From the NCBI RefSeq assembly GCF_020497125.1, contig NC_059084.1, forward strand, positions 36,988,185-37,052,184: DNA of 64,000 nucleotides. The letters are read 5' to 3'. The notes beneath the pieces are model-generated. The model was not told where the DNA came from. It did no database searches and worked only from the letters and a program-made list of their open reading frames with translations. Made by a program: the position numbers and the translations under genes. The stretch comes from Mauremys mutica. Its lineage: Eukaryota > Chordata > Testudines > Geoemydidae. Shown in pieces: positions 10,313 to 20,188 of this stretch (its first letter is position 1; each line of letters begins with the position of its first letter).

Positions 10313-13300
10313 ACACCCGGAGCTGTAGGGTGGGTTTCCGCAGGAGCCAGGTGCTCTCCTTCCTTCGGGAGGGGGGGTACGCCGTGGTTTTCCTGCAGGA
10401 GACCCACACGGATCCGGCCGCCGAAGCTAGCTGGCGGCTGGAGTGGGGGGACGGGGTCTACTTCAGCCATCTCACCACCCGTCAGGCTGGAGTGGCTACC
10501 CTGTTCTCCCCCGACCTACGGCCAGAGGTGCTGGGGGTCGCCGAGGCTGTGCCGGGCCGCCTGCTGCACCTCCGGGTCCGCATGGCGGGGCTTGTGGTCA
10601 ACCTCATCAACGTCTATGCCCCGACATCGGCCCCGGAGCGGCTGCGGTTCTATCGGCAGGCGTCCGCCTTCCTCGGCTCCCTGGATCCTCGCGAGTGCCT
10701 GGTCCTGGGCGGGGACTTTAACACCGTCCTCGAGGAGCAGGACCGCTCGGGGACCGAGCAGAGCCCGGCCGCCGCGGACATCCTCAGGGAGATCGTCGCC
10801 CATCACTCCCTGGTGGACGTCTGGCGCGACCACCACCCGGACGACGCCTCCACGTACACCTATGTCCGGGTGGAAGCCCATCAGTCGTGCCACTTCCGGT
10901 TGGACCGCATCTATCTGTCCCGATTCCATCTCTCAAGGGCCCAGTCCTCCAGCATCCGGCCGGCCCCTTTTTCGGACCACCACCTCGTCACCGTGACGGC
11001 CTCTCTCTGCGCGGAGAGGCCGGGGTCGGCCTATTGGCACTTCAACAACAGCTTGCTGGAGGATGGGGGCTTCGTGGCGTCCTTCCGGGAGTTCTGGCTG
11101 GCCTGGCGAGGGCAGCGGCGCGCCTTTCCCTCGGCGCGGCGGTGGTGGGATGTGGGGAAGGTGCGCGCCCGGCTCTTCTGCCATGACTACACCCGGGGCG
11201 CCAGCCGACGGAGGGATGCGGCGATAGGGCAGTTGGAGCGGGAGGTCTTAGAGCTGGAGAGGCGTCTGGCCGCCAGCCCCGAGGATCTATCCCTTTGCGG
11301 AGCGTGCCGGGAGAAGCGGGAGGAGCTCCGGGTCCTGGAAGACCATCGGGCCCGGGGCGCCTTCGTTCGATCCCGCATCCGCCTCCTTCAGGAGATGGAT
11401 CATGGCTCCCGCTTCTTCTACGCCCTGGAGAAATGGAGGGGGGCCAAGAAGCACGTCACCTGCCTCCTGGCGGAGGACGGCTCCCCCCTCACAGATCCGG
11501 CGGAGATGTGCGCGAGGGCCCAGACCTTCTACGCACACCTTTTCTCCCCGGATCCGACCGATCCTGCCGCTTGCAAAGTGCTCTGGGACGGACTCCCGAC
11601 GGTCAGCGTGGGCGACCGGGACCGGCTAGAGCTGCCTCTCACTGTGGCCGAGTTCTCGGAAGCCCTCCGTCGCATGCCCACCAATAAATCCCCGGGCATG
11701 GACGGGCTGACCGTGGAGTTCTACCGCGTGTTCTGGGACGTCCTCGGCCCAGACCTAGTCACCGTCTGGGCCGAGTCCTTGCGGGGCGGGGTCCTCCCTC
11801 TTTCGTGCAGGCGAGCCGTGCTCGCTTTATTGCCGAAGAGGGGGGACCTCCGCAATTTACGGAATTGGCGTCCCATCTCGCTCCTCAGCATGGACTATAA
11901 AATCATTGCGAAGGCCATTTCGATTCGGCTGGGGTCCGTGCTGGCGGACGTGGTCCACCCAGACCAGACCTACACTGTCCCGGGCCGCACGATCTTTGAT
12001 AACTTGTATCTGGTCCGGGACCTCCTGGAATTAGGGTGTAGGGATGGTCTGTCGTTCGCCCTCTTGTCCCTGGATCAGGAGAAGGCGTTCGACAGGGTGG
12101 ACCACGGGTATCTCCTGGGCACTCTGCAGGCGTTAGGCTTCGGGTCCCAGTTTGTGGGGTTTCTCCAGGTGCTGTACGCCTCCTCAGAGTGTCTGGTCAG
12201 GCTCAACTGGACCCTGACCGAGCCGGTCAGCTTCGGGCGGGGAGTGCGGCAGGGGTGCCCCCTCTCGGGCCAGCTGTACGCCCTGGCGATCGAGCCCTTC
12301 CTCTGTCTCCTCCGCAGGAGGCTGACGGGGTTGGTGCTTCGGGAGCCGGAGCTGCGGCTGGTCCTGTCGGCGTACGCCGACGATGTGCTCCTCGTGGTCC
12401 AGGACCCGGGCGACTTGGCGCGGGTGGAGGCCTGCCAGGCCGTGTACTCAGCGGCCTCCTCCGCCTGGGTCAACTGGGCCAAGAGCTCTGGCCTGGTGGT
12501 CGGGGACGGGTGGCAGGCGAGCTCCCTCCCACCCGCGCTTCAGGCCATCCGGTGGAGCGCGGGTCCGCTGCTCTATCTCGGCATTTACCTTTCTGCCACG
12601 CATCCCTCTCCGCCGGAGAACTGGCACGGTTTACAGGGCAGGGTGGCGGAGCGGCTCCGGAAATGGACAGGACTCCTCCGGTGCCTTTCCCTCCGTGGGA
12701 GTGCACTGGTGCTCAATCAACTGGTCCTGTCCATGCTCTGGTACCGGCTCAACACCCTGGTCCCGGCCCCGGTGTTCCTGACCGACCTCCGGAGGGTGGT
12801 GCTGGAGTTCTTTTGGCCAGGACTGCACTGGGTCCCTGCAGGGGTACTCCACCTGCCCCTGGAGGAGGGAGGGCAGGGCCTGAAGTGCCTCCGCACTCAG
12901 GTCCACGTCTTCCGCCTCCAGGCACGGCAGAGGCTCCTTTATGGTGTGGGTAGTCCGGCGTGGAGAGCCCTGGCACACGCCTTCCTGCGCCGCTTCCGAG
13001 GGCTCCGATACGACCGGCAGCTCCTTTATCTCGATCCGAGGGGTCTTCCGCGAGACCTCTCCGGGCTGCCGGTCTTCTACCAGGACCTCCTCCGGACCTG
13101 GAAGCTGTTCTCTGCGACCAGGTCCGTGGCGGCCACCGAGGGGGCAGATCTCCTCGCGGAGCTCCTGCTACACAACCCCCAGCTCCGTGTGCAGGTGGCG
13201 GAGTCCCCCGCGGTGCGCCAGATGTTGGTCCTGGCGGGAGCTACCAGGGTCGGAAACCTCCTGGACTATGACCGGGGAGACTGGCTGGATCCCCTGACGC

Positions 13301-14205
13301 TTGCTCGGCGGATGGGGCTCTCCAGACCGTGTACTCCCCGGTGCGTACTTCAGGAGGTGAGGGCCGCTTTGCCGCCCGCTGCTCGGGCCTACCTCGACCG
13401 GGTCCTGCGTGAGGGCCCGCCCCGCCCGCCCCCCTCCCCGAGCCCGCCGGACCTTTTCATCGGTCCCCTGCCCCGTAGACCCGACCGGCCCCCCCGCCCC
13501 TTCTCCGCAAGCCGGCTGCACGATCTGCAGCCGGTCTGTTTTCAAACCGTGCCAAGGAAACAACTCTACGCGCTCGTGCTCCACACCGTTCACTTCCTCA
13601 CCCTCGTGTCCCGCCCCGACACCAAGTGGCGGGACCTCTTGCCACCTGTGGAGGGTGAGGAGCCCCGGTGGGCCAGCCTGTACTCCACCCTGGTCCCAAG
13701 GCCCGCCGGGGATATCAGCTGGCGGCTCCTTCACGGGGCCGTGAGCACGGGCGTGTACTTGGCGCGGTTCACCCCTGTCCTGGACACCTGCCCCTTCTGC
13801 GGCGTGAGGGAGACCCTGGCGCATGTTTACCTAGAGTGCGCCAGGTTGCAGCCCCTATACCGGCTCCTCACCGACATTCTGTTACGTTTCTGGCTGCACT
13901 TTTCCCCTCACCTCCTTATCCATGCACTCCCTATCCGTGGCCCCACAAAGTCGCGGGACCTCCTGGTCAACCTCCTCCTCGCCCTGACTAAAAAGGCCAT
14001 CCACGCGACCAGGGAGAGGAGGGTGGCCGACAGAGACTCCTGCGACGGTGGGGCTTGTTTCCGGTCCCTCGTCCGCTCACGTCTCCGGGCGGAGTTCCTC
14101 TGGGCGGCGTCCACTGGCTCCCTTGACGCCTTCAGGGAGCAGTGGGCACTGTCCGGGGTTCTCTGCTCGGTGTCCCCGTCAGGCTCCCTCCTTATGACCC
14201 TTTGA
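10285..14205 (+). CDS. Tx1 ORF2: endonuclease / reverse transcriptase, intact
   Basis: An uninterrupted 1306-residue frame starting 28 bases inside ORF1, in a different frame. The endonuclease domain (about 1-240) keeps Asn10, the QET glutamate at 39, GGDFN at 142-146, RLDRIY at 205-210 and SDHH at 230-233. The reverse transcriptase domain has KSPGMDG, NWRPISLL, LDQEKAFDRVDH, RQGCPLSG, the catalytic AYADD with Asp699 and Asp700, and LGIYLS. Near the C-terminus CPFCGVRETLAHVYLEC (from residue 1169) forms a CX2CX7HX4C zinc motif typical of L1/Tx1 ORF2. It nicks target DNA and copies element RNA by target-primed reverse transcription. All catalytic residues I can check are present, which suggests recent activity. 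The overlap with ORF1 implies reinitiation or termination-coupled translation. Confidence 0.93.
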   Translation: MAVITFATLNTRSCRVGFRRSQVLSFLREGGYAVVFLQETHTDPAAEASWRLEWGDGVYFSHLTTRQAGVATLFSPDLRPEVLGVAEAVPGRLLHLRVRMAGLVVNLINVYAPTSAPERLRFYRQASAFLGSLDPRECLVLGGDFNTVLEEQDRSGTEQSPAAADILREIVAHHSLVDVWRDHHPDDASTYTYVRVEAHQSCHFRLDRIYLSRFHLSRAQSSSIRPAPFSDHHLVTVTASLCAERPGSAYWHFNNSLLEDGGFVASFREFWLAWRGQRRAFPSARRWWDVGKVRARLFCHDYTRGASRRRDAAIGQLEREVLELERRLAASPEDLSLCGACREKREELRVLEDHRARGAFVRSRIRLLQEMDHGSRFFYALEKWRGAKKHVTCLLAEDGSPLTDPAEMCARAQTFYAHLFSPDPTDPAACKVLWDGLPTVSVGDRDRLELPLTVAEFSEALRRMPTNKSPGMDGLTVEFYRVFWDVLGPDLVTVWAESLRGGVLPLSCRRAVLALLPKRGDLRNLRNWRPISLLSMDYKIIAKAISIRLGSVLADVVHPDQTYTVPGRTIFDNLYLVRDLLELGCRDGLSFALLSLDQEKAFDRVDHGYLLGTLQALGFGSQFVGFLQVLYASSECLVRLNWTLTEPVSFGRGVRQGCPLSGQLYALAIEPFLCLLRRRLTGLVLREPELRLVLSAYADDVLLVVQDPGDLARVEACQAVYSAASSAWVNWAKSSGLVVGDGWQASSLPPALQAIRWSAGPLLYLGIYLSATHPSPPENWHGLQGRVAERLRKWTGLLRCLSLRGSALVLNQLVLSMLWYRLNTLVPAPVFLTDLRRVVLEFFWPGLHWVPAGVLHLPLEEGGQGLKCLRTQVHVFRLQARQRLLYGVGSPAWRALAHAFLRRFRGLRYDRQLLYLDPRGLPRDLSGLPVFYQDLLRTWKLFSATRSVAATEGADLLAELLLHNPQLRVQVAESPAVRQMLVLAGATRVGNLLDYDRGDWLDPLTLARRMGLSRPCTPRCVLQEVRAALPPAARAYLDRVLREGPPRPPPSPSPPDLFIGPLPRRPDRPPRPFSASRLHDLQPVCFQTVPRKQLYALVLHTVHFLTLVSRPDTKWRDLLPPVEGEEPRWASLYSTLVPRPAGDISWRLLHGAVSTGVYLARFTPVLDTCPFCGVRETLAHVYLECARLQPLYRLLTDILLRFWLHFSPHLLIHALPIRGPTKSRDLLVNLLLALTKKAIHATRERRVADRDSCDGGACFRSLVRSRLRAEFLWAASTGSLDAFREQWALSGVLCSVSPSGSLLMTL

Positions 14206-14354
14206 CCTCATTCCTGTCCCTGTTCTTTCATTAGTTGTCCCCCGTACTTAGTGGGTTTCCGTGGCCCTGTGGATCCTCCCCTTAGGCTGGGGGGTGGGAT
14301 CCGTTAGCATGGGGCGGGCTTCCGCCCGCCCCCTCTCCCGGATAACCCAATAGA
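14206..14354 (+). promoter_or_regulatory. Tx1 3' UTR with terminal hairpin
   Basis: The 149-base 3' UTR contains a perfect 9-bp GC stem (GGGGCGGGC at 14311-14319, GCCCGCCCC at 14324-14332) with a TTCC loop. Upstream, an imperfect inverted repeat is framed by two GGATCC boxes (about 14270-14302). No poly(A) tail follows. In several LINE clades a 3' RNA structure is recognised by the element's own reverse transcriptase, so these are candidate recognition elements. Confidence 0.6.
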
Positions 14355-14358
14355 TACA

Positions 14359-14655
14359 CCACCCAATGGTACCTTCCCAGCATTTAGTTAGTCCTTGATG
14401 CCCTTCGTATATGAGCTCTAGAATTTCTCCTCGCACAGCACTTGGGATGACAGTGTGATCACCTTTAAACATTAGTCCATTGGACTCGCTAAATAGTCCA
14501 TGTGCAGCAGAGTAGTCTCCTGCCATGGCCATTGTGTTCCTCACATACTTGGGCCATTCTGCCTGAATGTAATCAAAAACTTCATCAAGTTGCTTCTGTT
14601 AAGGCTGCTTTCTGTAGCAGGTACAGTTGCCTTCCTGACATTGGTCAGTAAAGTA
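14359..14655 (-). mobile_element. Ty3/gypsy copy 1, integrase N-terminal region (minus)
   Basis: On the minus strand the text encodes an integrase zinc-domain-like segment (RGEILELIYEGHQGLTKC). It matches 52785-53063 on the plus strand closely. Alignment breaks exactly at CCATTGGGTGG, where the LTR/Tx1 composite entered, and resumes at 5505. Several stops and the loss of neighbouring pol show it is a relic. Confidence 0.72.
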
Positions 14656-14830
14656 CCACAGCATCCACATAAGCCTTTCCACTTTCCTCTAGCCCACAGG
14701 GCTCCAGGACGGTATGTCTGCTATTACCAATTTTTACCAGGGATGTATTCAGCAACTGGGTTAAAGTCACATTTACCTAGTGAAAAGACATTGGTATCTC
14801 GTTGGAGCTTGAACCAGGTCTTTTCCATTA

Positions 14831-16800
14831 TGATTCAGCAGTGTGCCCTTGTTGCCAAGGCTAACGGCATATTGGGCTGCATTAATAGGAGCACTGCCAG
14901 CACACTGAGGGAAGTGATTATTCCCCTCTATTTGGCACTGGTTTGGGGCCTCCCCACTACAGAAAGGATGAGGACAAATTGAAGAGAGTCCAGCAGAGGG
15001 CAACGCAAATGATTAGGGGACTGGGGCCAGAGCTGTAACTAGGTATTTTTGCGCCCGAGGCAAGAACATAAAATTGTGCCCTCCCCCAGGGCCGGCTCTT
15101 CAGCGGCAATTCGGCGGCGGGTCCCTCAGTCCCTCTCAGAGGGAAAGGCCTGATGCCGAATTGCCACCAAAGAATGAAGCGGTGGCAGCAGAGCCTGTGA
15201 ATTTGGGGGGGTCTAACTCATGATTTTTGTCTGCTTGGGCTGATAATGTTGCTTCCAAGATGGTCTTTGGTTCCAGTCCAGTTCCAATCCAGAGAGATTA
15301 AGAGAGGAGGGAGGTGCTGGATATCAGCAGTGGCCACTAGGGATCAGCATGTGTCCTGAGAATACTGGGAGTTCAGGTTTGCAGGGCAGGATCAGGGGTG
15401 GCAGGTTTGTAGAAATTTTGGTGGTGCCCAGAACCCGCCCCCTGCCCAAACTCCACCCCCACCCTCCCACCCAAGGCTCTGGGATGGAGTTTGGGTGAGG
15501 GAGGAGGTCTGGGGTGCAGGCCCTAGGCTGGAGCAGGGGACTGGGGTGCAGGCTCTGGGAGGGAGTTTGGAGATGGGAGGGGATGCAGAGGGAGGGAGTG
15601 CAGGGGTGGGGGCTGTGGGTTGTGGCTGAAGATGAGGGTTTTGGAGTGTGGGAGGGGTTCAAGGTGAGAGTAGGGGTGAGGGCTCTGTCTGGGGCTGGGA
15701 ATGGGAGGTTTGGGGTGTGGGAGAGGCTCAGGGCTTGGGGAGATGAGGGCTCTGGCTGGGACTGGGGATAAGATGTTTGGGGTGCTGGAGGGGTTCAGGG
15801 CTCAGGCAGAGGATTGAGAGTGCAGTGGGGGGGTGAAAGCTCTGACTGGGGGTGTGGGGTCTGGGCTCTGGGGTGGGGCAGGGCTGGGGATGAGTTTGGG
15901 GTGTAGGCAGGCTGCTCTGGGACAGGGGCCAGAGAGGAGGACTCCCTCCACCCCTTTCCCTGCCGGCAGCAGCAAGCTCTGGGGGAGCAGCCCCCCTTTC
16001 CTGCCCCCCCAGCGGCAAACTCACCCCCACCAGTGTCACTGCATGTGCTCCGAAGGCCCCTCTCAGGTCCAGGAATCTTCCTCACCTCCCCAGTGGTGGG
16101 TGCCGGGGGGTGCTGCATGCGCCTTTTCCCCTGCCGTTGCCCTTGACTATAATCTCACTGGGGGTGGGAGATGGGGCTGTCTCCTTGCCCAGCATGGGGC
16201 AGGAGTGGTGACTGTGGGCCGGGGGGCCTGTACTGCTGGAGGGTCCCACTGGAAAATGAAAGGGTCTGAGGGGGAAGGGCAGGCTCAGAGTCAATCTGCC
16301 CTGGCAGTCCAGATAGGGGGTGCTAGGACCCTGTGGCAGCAGTTGCTGCAGGGGAAAGAAAGGAACTCTCTGCTCCCGGGCCAGGAAGGGCAGGGGGAGC
16401 AAGTCTGGGTTGGGAGACACTGACTCGGGGGAGGCACGGGTGGGGGGGCGGGGAGGCGGCAGGTGGGGCCAGGGGGGATGAGGATCACCTGGGTTATAAA
16501 TATCTCCATGCCAGCAGCCTTTTTTTTTTCTCTCCACCACTTTCTGTGCCCCCTGGCTTTGTGTGCCCGAGGCAAGTGCCTCACTTGCCTTGGCCTTGTT
16601 ACGGCACTGGCTGGGACACATGACTCACAAGCAGAGGCTGAGGGAACTGGGCTTATTTAGTCTGCAGAAGAGAAGAGTGAGGGGGGATTTGATAGCAACC
16701 CTCAACTACCTGAAGGGGGGTTCCAAAGAGAATGGAGCTAGGCTGCTCTCAGTAGTGGCAGATAACAGAGCAAGGAGCACTCATCTTTATTATCTGTACC
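14831..16800 (+). mobile_element. CR1 LINE 3' fragment, split by a hAT element
   Basis: The two parts (14831-15019 and 16618-16800) join into the end of CR1 ORF2. They carry GCCAAGGCTAACGGCATATT, then RVQQRATQMIRG-like text, then RLRELGLFSLQKRRVRGDLI. The left part breaks inside the GATTAGGGG motif of CR1, and the right part resumes with ACATGACTC. Frames are damaged and the 5' end is truncated, as usual for CR1. It sits between the gypsy integrase and reverse transcriptase regions of copy 1. Confidence 0.8.
15028..16609. mobile_element. Non-autonomous hAT element in CR1
   Basis: The ends are CAGAGCTGTAACTAGG and, on the opposite strand, CAGTGCCGTAACAAGG, a hAT-type terminal inverted repeat. 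Flanking 8-mers ACTGGGGC (15020-15027) and GCTGGGAC (16610-16617) agree at six of eight positions, fitting an 8-bp hAT duplication aged by mutation. The interior is a G-rich minisatellite-like array (about 15470-15900) with no transposase. The host CR1 is continuous when it is removed. Confidence 0.8.
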
Positions 16801-16804
16801 AAAA

Positions 16805-18160
16805 ACTTAAATTGGTGTAGGCGGAAAAAATACTTTTTGTTATTTACATGTAATATCAGTGTCCACCATGCAGTTTGTTCAGAGATTTTCTCAATTACGC
16901 CATTCTTTTCCATTCTCTTTAACTCAATATCTCTTTTAGGAAGTAACAGGATAGGAATTCTGTGGGTTGCAAGTACATTATATGGTTCAGCATCACCTCT
17001 TATGATTATTTCTGCTGGATTGCCTTCTAAAAGTGCAATATCACCAAATGTCCCATCATCTTTATCCACCTTTCTCTCTAGACCCATCATGGCAATCACA
17101 CTGCAACTGAGGAGATTGTCAGCCTCTGATCCTTTAATCACAGATACAATAAAATTAAAGCCACGCTATTCAAAATACTTCCGAGGCAATTTAGGACAGT
17201 ACCTGCTGGTTTCAGCTCTAGGAGGTGTTGGGGGTGATAATAAGTCCTTTCTGATAGGACTGTTACATCTGCACCCGAATCTTGTTGAAAACTGTCAATC
17301 TTTCAACAAATATTCAGTTCCACCCTCCAGGCTGGCTCTGCCTCATTACATAAGATTGAGCCCTGAAAAAACCTCTCTTGACTCTCAGTGGTCACTTCAT
17401 GTCCTGCCTTTGCATTGCAGACAGCAGCAAAATGTCCAATTTTTGTGCATTTATGACATTTGGCTCCTTTAGCTGGGCAATCACCTCTCGGATCATGAGC
17501 TTTCCCACTTTTGTGCACCTAGCTGGAAAAGTGCTCTCTTTTGCCTGGGGCTTACCCCATGTTGCCTTTGAGGATTTATTATAATCGTTTTTTCAGCTGG
17601 GCTATATACCTTAGTGTGACTCTGTTCATACATCACTTCCTCTGCATTTCTGCTTGGCAGCCACTGGTCTCTATTTTGACTTTTAATCATCCCCGATTGG
17701 CTTGCCATTTCTCCTGCTCTGGGAAGGGTTGAATGCCTCTTGATTTAAAGATTAATTGACAGCCCTTGGCTAAAATGCCCGTCACTCCTCCAGCTCCACC
17801 TCTACTGTGCTCTGCCTTTTTATCTGCAAAATCAGTTTTCCCTCATGCCAAAAAAGCCTCCTATAAAAGATTCCACAGGCCACCCATCTTTTTGGATATG
17901 CCGGTAGGAAAAACCTCACTCATCAACCACATTATACGGAGGTATAAAATACTCATCAAACTTAGCCAGCCGCACCCACAGCAAAATTGTTCTTGTAGCT
18001 TTCCTCTCTGAAGGCAAAAAATTTAAAGATATGTTCAGCTTCCCTGCTGATGACATAAGCTAGGGAATTATCTTGCATCTCCCCACTCTCCTCGTGGAGT
18101 TTAGTTGCAATCATAGGTGGAACTTGGGGAGACATGGGAGTGTTGCCACCCCCGCAAAAT
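16805..18160 (-). mobile_element. Ty3/gypsy copy 1, gag to start of reverse transcriptase (minus)
   Basis: From right to left: gag remnants, then a CX2CX4HX4C knuckle (CHKCTKIGHFAAVC, about 17420-17460). A protease-side region follows (MGLERKVDKDDGTFGD) and then the start of reverse transcriptase (HRIPILLLPKR, ELKRMEKNGVIEKISE). Stops and shifts separate the pieces. The same order is found at 23650-25184 and 49640-51180. The reverse transcriptase core is missing here, replaced by the CR1/hAT insertion to the left. No 5' LTR is seen; the element ends where block E begins. Confidence 0.75.
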
Positions 18161-18458
18161 AAAAAAAAAACTGCAAACCTCAAGCAGGCAGCCTGAGGGC
18201 TAGTCTAGACTGTCAACATTAAGGCACTGCCAGACCTGGATTACTCCAGCTCTGAGGCTGGAAGGGAGAGTCACACCAGAGACAGAATCTGCATTTTCTC
18301 TCTTTCCCATTGTTCTCTTTCCCATGTCATATGTGTGTCTGTTGTGCTTTGTCTTCTAGGAAACAGGATTCAACTTGAACAAAAAACAATAACAGCTCCA
18401 GCCCATCACAACTAACTTCTTCTCTTTTCCCCAAGAGGACAGTTATTACCATCTTGAG

Positions 18459-19605
18459 GTAAGCAGAGTCAGAATGAGCTCTCCCCTGACATCTGGTGGT
18501 GAGCTGTGGAAAAGGACTTCAGAGGCTGATCTCGTTTGCATGGGCACCCACCCTGCCTAGCATGATGGACTGCTTGCCCAAATGGTCACTTTGGCTGCTG
18601 TGGGACCCCCAGTCTCTTTGTTATTGGGACAGGAGTAATAAAGCATTGTTATTCTGGTTATGGGAATCAAGGACAGTAGAACTGTACTTGTCATTTTATG
18701 ATGGAGGGACTCGCCCTCAACAAGAGAGCACTCACTAGGCAAGGGACATGGGTTCCAAAGTTCAGTGAATTGAGAGAAACTGTGGGTAGATGTTTGTACC
18801 TGAGAGTGTTGTGTTTGAAATGCTACTTTTATTATTTTTCTCTCCATTGTGCAAGAATAGTGCAAATTTTGATTTTACTAGGAGTCTTATGTATTGCAAA
18901 GCTGAAATCACTCAGATTTAAGCATTAGACCTACTTTTAGCTAGTAGGTCAGTAGTACTGAGGCTCCTTTACTATTAGATTAAGATCCCTGAGAGTTGTG
19001 TTGGGGTGGGCTTAAGACAAGTTGGTGAATGGCTAACAGGATGGGGAGCAGAGAGGTGTGATGAGCAGAGTAGATAGCAGGGCAGCTGGTGGGTCAGAGC
19101 AGATAAAAGAGAGGCATGGTGAGCAGAGGGGGTAGCAGGGCAGCTGGCAGAGAGACACAGCTGGCAGTGAAGACTGCAGCAGAACCCTGCAGAGAGGCGT
19201 GGCAATTGGCTGTCAACTGGAGCAGGTGAGATACCCCACATACCTCCCCCCACTTCCACTCAGGCTGGGAGGTAAACTCTGCAGAGGAACTTCTGAACTC
19301 TGGGGGCTACACTGAGCAAGGTCAGAAACTGGGTGGGGTGACTGTTGGGTTGCTGGACTTAAGACCCTGAGGAGAAAAGGACATTGCCAAACTTACCTGG
19401 GGTGAGTCTTTGGCTCATGGTTTGTGTTATGAATCCTGTTTGTGGTGTTTCCCCAACATAATGCCACATTGTCTCCCTCCTTTATTAAAAGGATTTTGCT
19501 ACACTCAGACTCTGTGTTTGCGAGAGGGGAAGTATTCCCTCTTAGAGGTGCCCAGGAGGGGTGGTATGTAATTGTCCCAGGTCACTGGGTGGGTGCTCGA
19601 GCCAG
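18459..19605 (+). mobile_element. LTR-type repeat, family also at 46904 and 53700
   Basis: It begins GTAAGCAGAGTCAGAATGAG and ends near CACTGGGTGGGTGCTCGAGC. It includes AGACCCTGAGGAGAAAAGGA and a TTTATTAAAAGG polyadenylation-like region shared with 46904-48324 and 53700-55330. An internal minisatellite-like stretch with repeated GAGCAG/GGCAGC text (19030-19200) varies between copies. No pol genes are present. Exact ends and target duplication were not resolved. Confidence 0.6.
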
Positions 19606-19885
19606 TCCAACCCCCTGCTCAAAGCAGGACCAATCACCAACTAAATTATCCCAGCCAGGACTTTGTCAAGCCAGGCCTTAAAAACTTCTAAGAAAGGAGA
19701 TTCCACCACCTCCCTAGGTAACCCATTCCAGTGCTTCACCACCCTCCTAGTGAAAAAGTTTTTCCTAATATCCAACCTAAATCTCCTCTATTGCAACTTG
19801 AGACCATTACTCCTGGTTCTGTCATGTGGTACCACTGAAAACAGTCTCGATCCATCCTCTTTGGAACCCCCTTTCATATCATCGA
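19606..19885 (-). mobile_element. CR1 3' end (minus)
   Basis: The text CATTCCAGTGCTTCACCACC and AAAGTTTTTCCTAATATCCA is the classic CR1 3' region in antisense. It is truncated on both sides, abuts the LTR repeat and carries no usable frame. Confidence 0.85.
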
Positions 19886-20188
19886 AGAGACTGTCACACA
19901 CGGAGGGCTTTCTTCTGAAACCTCTCCACAACTACAGGGAAAGGGAACAAGGGATGTAGTTAAAAATAAAGCTTTTGCCTTAATACCTCACATTTCATAG
20001 GTTCAAACTGTTTTCCCTCCTTTTCTGTATGTTTAATGAAAGGTTGACAGGATTGTTAACAGTGTGTTTGCCATGGGACTGAGCAGACCGAGGACTCTGG
20101 CTACCAAACCCTGAACCTTGTTTAATCGTGGACTGTGACAGGGTCATGTTAACACCATTGACTCTCAGGGCCCTTATATGCCTCTCAG

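Larger units (their letters stand above)
6209..14354 (+). mobile_element. Tx1-clade non-LTR retrotransposon, near full length
   Basis: A two-ORF LINE of the L1 superfamily: GC-rich 5' leader, ORF1 with a CCHC knuckle, and ORF2 with an apurinic-type endonuclease, reverse transcriptase and C-terminal CCHC, then a short structured 3' UTR without a poly(A) tail. The ORF2 length of 1306 residues is close to that of Xenopus Tx1 ORF2. Its GC content is far higher than the flanks. The copy is bounded by TAC on both sides (6206-6208 and 14355-14357), a 3-base possible target duplication. It lies inside the last four bases of an LTR. The young look of ORF2 contrasts with the decayed elements around it. 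Confidence 0.88.
18180..20185 (+). repeat. Block E, inverted copy at 27840-28440, split by an LTR and CR1
   Basis: The outer parts (18180-18455 and 19890-20185) match the reverse complement of 28440-27840. Shared text includes AGACCTGGATTACTCC, the TCTAGGAAACAGGA region, AAGGGAACAAGGGATGTAG and CCATGGGACTGAGCAG. An LTR-type repeat and a CR1 tail fill the middle. The block has no coding signature. It marks the start of unit 2. Confidence 0.7.
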
